A stretch of DNA of 36,363 nt, taken from Elusimicrobia bacterium HGW-Elusimicrobia-2 (lineage in GTDB: Bacteria > CG03). A program made the position numbers and the translations under genes. The stretch covers positions 1 to 36,363 of the forward strand of contig PHAM01000014.1 of the NCBI GenBank assembly GCA_002841685.1. Direction: 5' to 3'. The notes beneath the pieces are model-generated. The model was given only the letters and a program-made list of their open reading frames with translations. It was not told where the DNA came from and made no database searches. Positions within the stretch are counted from its first letter, which is position 1. Each line of letters opens with the position of its first letter. Below are positions 30,960-36,363 of the stretch, one piece after another.

Positions 30960-32956
30960 TTTGTTTTCTCCTTTGTCATTTCCATGAATTCCTCAAAATC
31001 TATGACCGCTACGCCCAGCTTCAGCGCTTTCTTATACTTCTCTCCGGACTTTTCTCCCGCGACGACGAAATCCGTTTTTTCGCTCACCGTTCCCGAGGCC
31101 TTCCCGCCCAGCGACATTACGATCTCCTGCGCTTTTTCCCTGGGCATGGGTATTTTCCCAGTGAAAACAAATGTTTTCCCCGCGAGTTTATCCGAAACAG
31201 GCGCGGAATCAGGCGCGGGAAGCACGCCTCTCGTCTTCATTTTTACGAGTATTCCTTCTGTTCCCGGCAGAGCGAAATAGCCCGCTATGGCTTTCGCCCG
31301 CACATCGCCGAGGCCATCTATTTCCTCAAACGCGCTCTCGGGAGCGTCCATTATTTTTTCCAGCGAGCCGAAATGACGTGAAACCAGACGGCAAACCTTC
31401 TCGCCCGAAAAAGGTATTCCCATAGCGAAAAGAAATTTTGAAAGCGGCCGGCGACGGCTTTTCTCTATTCCTTCAAGGAGCGCGGCGGCTTTTTTTTCCT
31501 TAAAAAGCGGGAGCTCCAAAAGCTCTTTTTTACCGAGAGCGTAAATATCAGAAACGTCTTTTATCATGGAATTTTCAAGGAGGCTCTTCACAACTTTCTC
31601 GCCGAGGCCATCTATGTCCATCGCCTTGCGCGAGGCGAAATGGGCGATACCCCTTTCGAGCTGGGCGGGACAGAAAGAATTCGTGCACACAATTCGCACA
31701 TCTTCCTCGTCTTTGTACAGCGGACTGCCGCAGGCCGGGCAAACATCCGGCTCTATTATATCTTTTTCATCACCCACGCGTTTTGAAACGATGACGCCCG
31801 TCACCTTAGGTATGACATCGCCTCTGCGCTCTATCCAGACGCTGTCGCCTACTTTCAGGCCCAGCCGCCCGACCTCGTCAAAATTATGGAGCGTGGCTCT
31901 TTTTATTACAACGCCGCCCAGCTTCACGGCCTTGAGATTCGCCACGGGTGTGACAACACCCGTTCGCCCCACCTGCATATCCACGGATTCAAGGACGGAA
32001 CTGGCCTGCTGCGCCGGGAATTTATAGGCGCAGGCCCAGCGGGGCGCTTTGAGCGTGTGCCCCAGAACACCGTAAAGCTCCATCTCGTTTATTTTTATCA
32101 CCATTCCGTCCGCGTCGTAATCCAGCGACTGCCTTTTGAGATTGAATTCCTCAAAAAATTCCAGCATCCCGCCTACGGAATCAAATTGCCTGATACTGGG
32201 GTTCACCCTCAGGCCCAGAGTTTTGAAATATTCCAGCATCTCGCTGTGCGTCTTTATTTTTGTCGGCGGCACGAGAACGCCCGCCTGATAGAGAAAACAG
32301 TCAAGTTTTCTTTTCGCGGCCCTGGAAGGATCCAGCAGTTTCATCGTCCCCGCGGCGGCGTTGCGGGGGTTGGCAAACAGAGCCTCTCCCGAAAGCGCGC
32401 GCTCGGCGTTGAGCGCGCTGAAAGCGCCCCGGCTCATATACACTTCGCCCCTGACCTCAAGATATTCCGGGAAATTCCCCGAGAGCATGAGAGGCACGGA
32501 TTTCAGCGTTTTCACATTATCTGTGACATCATCTCCTTTCACCCCGTCACCCCGGGTGGCGGCAAGGACGAGTTTTCCCTTTTCATAAGTGAGAGAAATA
32601 CCGATGCCGTCTATTTTAGGTTCCACGACGAAAGTCACGCGCCTTCCGGATACAAGGCGCCTATTTCGCTCTATCCATGTCTTTATATCGTCGCCGCTGT
32701 AGGTGTTTTCCAGCGAGAGCATGGGCGTTTTGTGCACTATGGATCTGAAAGACGGAAGAGGCCCGCCCCCGACCTTCCGGGTCGGGGAATCGGCGCTTAC
32801 AAGAGGGGGATTTTCTTCCTCAATTTTTTTCAGCTCGGAGTATAAGGCGTCATATTCGCCGTCAGATATCTCAGGGCTGTTTTCAGTATAATAGAGTCTG
32901 TTGTGACGGCGTATTTCATTCCTGAGGAAATTGATTCTTTCTTGCGGATCTCCCAT
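30956..32956 (-). CDS. ligA: NAD+-dependent DNA ligase
   Basis: The 666-residue protein has the Ia domain (HNRLYYTENSPEISDGEYDALY), the adenylated lysine in VVEPKIDGIGISLTYE with RGDGVKGDDVTDNV, and the OB-fold VGRTGVVTPVANLK. A four-Cys zinc finger follows (CPACGSPL..CTNSFCPAQ), then helix-hairpin-helix repeats (IDGLGEKVV, IDGLGDVRAKAI) and a C-terminal BRCT domain (LAGKTFVFTGKI). It seals nicks in replication and repair. The ATG at 32956 is preceded by GGGGA and the zinc-ribbon gene lies 16 bases upstream. All domains are present. Confidence 0.97.
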   Translation of the reverse strand: MGDPQERINFLRNEIRRHNRLYYTENSPEISDGEYDALYSELKKIEEENPPLVSADSPTRKVGGGPLPSFRSIVHKTPMLSLENTYSGDDIKTWIERNRRLVSGRRVTFVVEPKIDGIGISLTYEKGKLVLAATRGDGVKGDDVTDNVKTLKSVPLMLSGNFPEYLEVRGEVYMSRGAFSALNAERALSGEALFANPRNAAAGTMKLLDPSRAAKRKLDCFLYQAGVLVPPTKIKTHSEMLEYFKTLGLRVNPSIRQFDSVGGMLEFFEEFNLKRQSLDYDADGMVIKINEMELYGVLGHTLKAPRWACAYKFPAQQASSVLESVDMQVGRTGVVTPVANLKAVKLGGVVIKRATLHNFDEVGRLGLKVGDSVWIERRGDVIPKVTGVIVSKRVGDEKDIIEPDVCPACGSPLYKDEEDVRIVCTNSFCPAQLERGIAHFASRKAMDIDGLGEKVVKSLLENSMIKDVSDIYALGKKELLELPLFKEKKAAALLEGIEKSRRRPLSKFLFAMGIPFSGEKVCRLVSRHFGSLEKIMDAPESAFEEIDGLGDVRAKAIAGYFALPGTEGILVKMKTRGVLPAPDSAPVSDKLAGKTFVFTGKIPMPREKAQEIVMSLGGKASGTVSEKTDFVVAGEKSGEKYKKALKLGVAVIDFEEFMEMTKEKTK

Positions 32957-32972
32957 TAAAAAAAATCCCCGA

Positions 32973-33239
32973 TCAGCTTCTTTTTCTTTTGTGTCGCCAT
33001 TTTCTGCATGTCTGGAAATGCGGCACCCATGCTAGAAAAATATTGCCTTCATCGTCGGCGCAATTCACCTTACGGGTGTTGAAAGGCCATCTCCTGCCGT
33101 TCTTGAGATCCTTCCACACTATTGTCTGACCGCAGAATTTGCATCTTGATGACTGCGTTGGATCCGTTTCGATATCAAAAGTTTTTTCTATTCTGGACGC
33201 GCTGAAACCGCCGAATATCTTTTTAAAAAAACCGCTCAT
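32973..33239 (-). CDS. Small protein with zinc-ribbon-like Cys/His pattern
   Basis: I do not recognise this 88-residue protein. A CKFCGQ knuckle at about 33-38 is followed by WKDLKNGRRWPFN and later VNCADD and HFQTCRKWRHK. This suggests a single Cys/His zinc-binding fold with a Trp-rich patch and a basic tail. It overlaps the nusB stop as ATGA and precedes ligA by 16 bases, so it is cotranscribed with both. A nucleic-acid-binding role is possible but unproven. Confidence 0.72.
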   Translation of the reverse strand: MSGFFKKIFGGFSASRIEKTFDIETDPTQSSRCKFCGQTIVWKDLKNGRRWPFNTRKVNCADDEGNIFLAWVPHFQTCRKWRHKRKRS

Positions 33240-33637
33240 TTTCCGTTCCCTCCCGTGTTCTCTCCGTCTTCGGCCGCCCTATTCAGTATGCCGTTTATAA
33301 AAGCGGGCGATTTCTCCGTCGAATAGGTCTTGGCCAGCTCCACCGCCTCGTTGATAGCGATGCGCTTGTCTATCTTCATCGCTTTTATCTCGCTGATCCC
33401 CATGCGCAGTATCAGTTTATCAACCTGCCCTATCCTGCTCAGTTCCCAGTTCTTGGAATAACGCGATATGATCTCGTCGCAGAATTCCGTGTTTTTCTTA
33501 ACGGTGTCCACAAAGTTTCTAATGAATCCGTACTGCTTGTCATCTTCGTATTGTACGAGAAAATCATCCATATCCTTGCCCATAGAAGCCTCATAAAGGC
33601 AGTCCAGGACCCTTTTTCTCGCCTGCCTTCTCGTCAT
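33236..33637 (-). CDS. nusB: Transcription antitermination factor NusB
   Basis: The 133-residue protein has the NusB pattern RRQARKRVLDCLYEASMG, WELSRIGQVDKLILRMGISEIKAM and IAINEAVELAKTYSTEKSPAFINGILNR. It binds boxA RNA with NusE (S10) in rRNA antitermination. Overlaps of four bases with ribH upstream and the zinc protein downstream show tight coupling. The order ribH-nusB is widespread. Confidence 0.96.
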   Translation of the reverse strand: MTRRQARKRVLDCLYEASMGKDMDDFLVQYEDDKQYGFIRNFVDTVKKNTEFCDEIISRYSKNWELSRIGQVDKLILRMGISEIKAMKIDKRIAINEAVELAKTYSTEKSPAFINGILNRAAEDGENTGGNGK

Positions 33638-34092
33638 ATTTTCGTCATCAGATCCATCATCTCAAGGCAGGCCCCGGCCGCCGAGGCGCCGCGGTTGCCC
33701 GCTTTCGCTCCGGCCCTTTCTATGGCCTGCTCGAGCGTTTCCGCCGTGACGATACCGTATATGACGGGCATACCGCTCTTTGTTCCCAAGTCGCTTATGC
33801 TCTTGGCGAGGCTGGCCGAAATATATTCAGAATGCGGCGTGTCGCCTTTTATCAGCGCCCCGAGACAGATAATACCGTCGTAACCCTTGTCCGTCATGGC
33901 CTTTGCGACGGTGCCTATCTCAAAAGAGCCCGGCACCCAGACGCACTCAATATCCTCGTCGCGCACGCCGTGGCGTATGAGCTCATCCCGCGCTCCGGCC
34001 AGAAGCCTGCCCGTTATGAATTCATTGAAGCGGGAGACGCATATCCCCACTCTTTTTCCATCACCCTTTAAATTGCCTGTCACTTCTCTCAT
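33634..34092 (-). CDS. ribH: 6,7-dimethyl-8-ribityllumazine synthase
   Basis: The 152-residue protein has VSRFNEFITGRLLAGARDEL, VWVPGSFEIGTVAKAM, CLGALIKGDTPHSEYISAS and VIYGIVTAETLEQAIERAGAKAGNRG, all typical of lumazine synthase, the penultimate step of riboflavin synthesis. No other rib gene is nearby. A clear promoter (TTGTGA-18-TAGAAT) and GGGAGG precede the ATG at 34092, so it heads the ribH-nusB-ligA-mscS transcript. No FMN riboswitch is visible in the short leader. Confidence 0.96.
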   Translation of the reverse strand: MREVTGNLKGDGKRVGICVSRFNEFITGRLLAGARDELIRHGVRDEDIECVWVPGSFEIGTVAKAMTDKGYDGIICLGALIKGDTPHSEYISASLAKSISDLGTKSGMPVIYGIVTAETLEQAIERAGAKAGNRGASAAGACLEMMDLMTKI

Positions 34093-34114
34093 TTATTCCT
34101 CCCATACTTTCCCC

Positions 34115-34144
34115 ATTCTACCATCTAACCTGCATTATTCACAA
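34115..34144 (-). promoter_or_regulatory. ribH operon promoter
   Basis: TTGTGA (34139-34144), 18 bases, TAGAAT (34115-34120), then a 22-base stretch with GGGAGG and the ATG at 34092. Here a normal leader is kept. Confidence 0.55.
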
Positions 34145-34184
34145 CCAAAAATCTTCTCATGATGAATAACTCCGGATTAACATA

Positions 34185-35636
34185 TCATTTTTTTAGCTTC
34201 CAGCGTCCTGCTTTGTCCGAACCAATGCGTTTTAGTATGCCTTCTTTTTTTAATTTCTTTATCTGCCACTCTATGCCTTTTGGACTAATCCCTATTTTAT
34301 CAGCTAACTCTTGCATAGAAATATCGGGGTGCTCTTTTACAAAAGCAATTATTTTCTCCCTAGTTTTCTCCCTAGTTTTCTCCCTAGTTTTATCTGTAGT
34401 TTTATCCGTAGTTTTATCCGTAGTTTTATCCGTAATCTTCTCCCTATTTTTAAATGGCTTTAACGGAAAAACTATTTTGTAATAATCAAAGCCGGACTCA
34501 ATGATTGGTTTTTTATAATATTTCTTCCAGCCGTTAATCATTTTATGGAATCCGCTTCCCTGTCCTTCTGAAAGCTTCAAAAATCTAAACATTTTCGCCA
34601 CATAAAAATTTCTCGGCTGAGAATAGTCCTCTTTTAATATGTATTCAAGAGGTTTGGGCAAACCTCCGGGATTAAAAAACTCAATTCTGTCGGCAAAAAA
34701 CCTTATACGCGCATTAGCGGGACTAAAATAATCGGTATGCATTAAAAGATTTACCAGAGCTTCTCTCAATGCCTGTAAATGAGGCGGGTCATCATCGCGC
34801 GCGCCGTTTTTAAGCTTAAAAGGCACTTCAATTTTCGGACTTAACCGCTCATAAATGTCAAAGAATGACCGGTAGAGGTTTTTTTCTGAATTTAATCTAA
34901 AAGTATAGCGGGTTTCTCCGTCAGAAAAGGATATTCCAGGTATTTCAATATAATCAATCCTGTAATTTACAAGTTCACTGCCCAAAGCGTCCTCAGTTCC
35001 AAAAACTAAAAGCCCCGCATAAGTAACTCTGTCGTTTTTAAGCGCCCCCATTTTTTCCAAAAAGCCCTTATCTCTTAATTTCAAATATCTATGCGCGGGA
35101 TTTTTTGACGCGAAAAAGTTTCGGAATTGTTCTATTGTCTTTGTGTCCAAGTCTTCCAATTTAAGCGATGTAAGCTCTTTATTCTTGTCCTCAAAAGAGG
35201 CGTGACGATAAAAAGAATCAATTTCCTCGGCTGTGGCGCGCTGGTCGCCTGAGCCGGTGCGTATAAAAGTATTTTTGTTTGTCTCCCCGTAATAAACCGG
35301 CCTGTCCTTGGTTGTCTTTTGAGGGATATAAAATGTTAAAACCGTTTTCTTTACAAAGTCATATTTCTTACACAGAGGCTTAATTTTTTTATTAAATTTT
35401 CCGCTTCTTAACGCTGTAGTAAAATCCTGTTCTATCTTCTCCGGATTCCGCACTCCCGTAATTTCATAACTTTTCCCGATCTTTTTTACACCGAAAATCA
35501 GCCATCCCCCCGACGTGTTTGAAAATGCGGAAACAGTCGGCCAGCTGTTTTTGGGAATTTCTGACTTTGCTTCTTTGACTTCAAAATCTTCCCACTCAAT
35601 ATCTTCCAGCCTTTTTATCAGTTCTTTTTTATCCAT
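34185..35636 (-). CDS. AlbA_2/Schlafen-like ATP-binding transcriptional regulator
   Basis: The 483-residue protein has an AlbA_2 (Schlafen-like) N-terminal domain with WEDFEVKEAKSEIPKNSW, SAFSNTSGGWLIFGVKK and FIRTGSGDQRATAEEID. A histidine-kinase-like ATPase region follows (HLQALREALVNLLMHTDYF, IEFFNPGGLPKPLE, near 285-330). Next are eight tetrapeptide repeats of DKTT then EKTR type, and a winged-helix C-terminus (ISMQELADKIGISPKGIEWQIKKLKKEGIL). It is a likely DNA-binding regulator. The family is common in genome islands and sometimes linked to phage defence, but no partner is visible. Composition is AT-rich compared with the core, suggesting transfer. Confidence 0.85.
   Translation of the reverse strand: MDKKELIKRLEDIEWEDFEVKEAKSEIPKNSWPTVSAFSNTSGGWLIFGVKKIGKSYEITGVRNPEKIEQDFTTALRSGKFNKKIKPLCKKYDFVKKTVLTFYIPQKTTKDRPVYYGETNKNTFIRTGSGDQRATAEEIDSFYRHASFEDKNKELTSLKLEDLDTKTIEQFRNFFASKNPAHRYLKLRDKGFLEKMGALKNDRVTYAGLLVFGTEDALGSELVNYRIDYIEIPGISFSDGETRYTFRLNSEKNLYRSFFDIYERLSPKIEVPFKLKNGARDDDPPHLQALREALVNLLMHTDYFSPANARIRFFADRIEFFNPGGLPKPLEYILKEDYSQPRNFYVAKMFRFLKLSEGQGSGFHKMINGWKKYYKKPIIESGFDYYKIVFPLKPFKNREKITDKTTDKTTDKTTDKTREKTREKTREKIIAFVKEHPDISMQELADKIGISPKGIEWQIKKLKKEGILKRIGSDKAGRWKLKK
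34353..34448 (-). repeat. 12-bp in-frame tandem repeat (8 units) in the regulator gene
   Basis: Eight consecutive 12-base units encode ITDK, TTDK four times and TREK three times. The two unit types form separate blocks of near-identical DNA, so the array probably grew by slippage. Changes in copy number would keep the frame and alter only the linker before the winged helix. Confidence 0.9.
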
Positions 35637-35710
35637 CTTAAATAAACGCGTTTAACGGCGCATAATCTTTAACATACGCCCGCCACTGCTTCGGTAACTA
35701 TCGCTTTTTT

Positions 35711-36088
35711 CTACCATTCTGGATGTGATTTTGAAATCAGCTCCCCCGTTGCCGGGTTATAATCCCAATCTCCCTCCGGAATTTTCGCTATATATCGCGG
35801 ACTTAATTCTTCAAGTGACGACGGGGAAACGCCTGCTTTATCATTATAATAAATAGAAATAGCCGTTCGAAGCCCCGCGAGATTCGCTTTAATTTCCGCC
35901 ATATTAACTTGACTATTTATTTGGTCAATTCGTTCGGAAAATTTTAAATTTTCTTTCTGAAGCGCGGGATTTTTTTCCTGTGGTTTTAACTTTTTGGTTT
36001 CTATTGTGTCTTCTCCCATACAGCCGCCCATCACCACCATAACCAAAAGCGCAAATACTTTTAAAACATTTTGTTTTTTAACCGGCAT
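35711..36088 (-). CDS. Putative lipoprotein with pseudopilin-like C-terminal domain
   Basis: I choose the ATG at 36088 (MPVKKQNVLKVFALLVMVVMGGC), giving 125 residues with a basic start, hydrophobic stretch and a lipobox-like VMGGC; the track's start at 36175 adds 29 unlikely residues. An intermediate ATG at 36151 is also possible. After a charged linker, the C-terminal part (AEIKANLAGLRTAISIYYNDKAG, SLEELSPRYIAKIPEGDWDYNPATGEL) resembles the globular region of type II secretion pseudopilins such as GspG. It lacks the N-terminal pilin cleavage motif. It is AT-rich and isolated, with unknown function. Confidence 0.65.
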   Translation of the reverse strand: MPVKKQNVLKVFALLVMVVMGGCMGEDTIETKKLKPQEKNPALQKENLKFSERIDQINSQVNMAEIKANLAGLRTAISIYYNDKAGVSPSSLEELSPRYIAKIPEGDWDYNPATGELISKSHPEW

Positions 36089-36212
36089 ATGACATCCTAT
36101 TTTTTCAACCAACTCCCCTGCTCCTTCTAAATTTCCGTTTTTATTATACATAATCCTCTCAATTCCGGCACTCATTTATTTAGCCCCGCCTTTATTTTGC
36201 CCAAACTTCACA

Positions 36213-36241
36213 TTGCTAAAATCCCCTAATCGTGCTATACT
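36213..36241 (+). promoter_or_regulatory. Promoter of a truncated plus-strand gene
   Basis: TTGCTA (36213-36218), 17 bases and TATACT (36236-36241) are followed by AAAAGGAGG and an ATG at 36261. Apart from this promoter, the tiny frame and the inverted repeat, the terminal 188 bases hold no gene. Confidence 0.5.
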
Positions 36242-36260
36242 CTCAAAAGGAGGATAAACC

Positions 36261-36317
36261 ATGAGCTCACTCCAAAAAGCATTAAACTTGTCATTTCGAC
36301 CGAAGGGAGAAATCTAA
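36261..36317 (+). pseudogene. Gene start interrupted by an inverted-repeat element
   Basis: With a strong AAAAGGAGG and a promoter upstream, an ATG opens a frame reading MSSLQKALNLSFRPKGEI and then stop. The last eight codons lie in the inverted-repeat element that begins at about 36289, so the original gene seems to have been cut by its insertion. Too little remains to name it. Confidence 0.5.
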
Positions 36318-36363
36318 AATGCTTATAATACAAAGATTTCTCGTCGCTACGCTCCTCGAAATG
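36289..36363. repeat. MITE-like inverted repeat, running to the window end
   Basis: TGTCATTTCGACCGAAGGG-AGAAATCT at the left is answered by AGATTTCTCG..CGAAATG at the right, with a short AT-rich loop. I have met this TCATTTCGACCGAAGGGAGAAATC wording in many unrelated bacterial genomes. The element is probably cut a few bases before its end by the window boundary. Confidence 0.7.

Noticed and set aside
31886-32845. 319-codon plus-strand ORF
   Set aside because: It lies wholly antisense to ligA, has His/Arg-rich low-complexity translation and no ribosome binding site; it is a shadow of a conserved gene.
34353-34448. CRISPR array
   Set aside because: The units are 12-bp direct tandem repeats without spacers and are in frame with the protein.

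Overview
This window reads as one contig of an uncultivated, diderm (outer-membrane) bacterium. The cell-envelope evidence is an Mla-type lipid transport set (MlaE, MlaF, MlaD), lipoproteins with lipoboxes (LpoB-like, COG3014-like) and a DUF374 acyltransferase. A membrane pyrophosphatase of the K+-dependent type suggests an anaerobic, energy-limited lifestyle. The palindromic GGGGACTGTCCCC elements and the gene content remind me of Omnitrophota/Elusimicrobiota-like metagenome genomes, but I cannot place the phylum from this sequence alone. By eye the core is roughly half GC, while two islands (about 28.1-29.8 kb and 34.2-36.3 kb) are clearly richer in AT.

Layout. (1) 1-4.2 kb, minus strand: an overlapping four-gene unit, DUF2877 - fdrA - phosphoribosyltransferase-like protein - DUF1116 (cut by the window edge). 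It resembles the E. coli fdrA-ylbE-ylbF (allFGH) oxamate carbamoyltransferase genes with a PRTase-like protein inserted. A terminator separates it from glycerate kinase. (2) 5.6-9.7 kb, plus strand: DUF374 acyltransferase, an archaeo-eukaryotic-primase-like protein, LpoB-like lipoprotein and COG3014-like lipoprotein. (3) 9.9-13.3 kb: sirtuin, CvpA, GAF protein, GIY-YIG protein, an unknown membrane protein and tRNA-Arg, punctuated by a repeat family of about 120-150 bp. (4) 13.35-16.9 kb, minus: radA - yacL-like - ispD - infC. (5) 17-24.8 kb, minus: rpsF - ssb - rpsR - DUF2232 - rplI - dnaB - alr - mlaE - mlaF - mlaD, a continuous translation/replication/envelope operon. (6) 24.9-28.1 kb, minus: argD - hppA. 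(7) 28.1-29.8 kb, minus: an AbiE type IV toxin-antitoxin cassette with a frameshifted toxin and a perfect operator palindrome. (8) 29.9-34.1 kb, minus: ribH - nusB - zinc-ribbon protein - ligA - mscS. (9) 34.2-36.4 kb: an AT-rich accessory end with an AlbA_2/Schlafen-like ATP-binding regulator carrying a 12-bp tandem repeat, a lipoprotein with a pseudopilin-like domain, and a tiny plus-strand gene truncated by an inverted-repeat element.

The best leads are the PRTase-like gene embedded in the FdrA carbamoyltransferase-like unit, the chromosomal AEP-primase-like gene, the dispersed inverted-repeat family (three copies and a fragment), palindromic repeats that contribute codons to gene starts, and a recurrent leaderless promoter layout (a -10 hexamer exactly six bases before ATG) seen at five starts.
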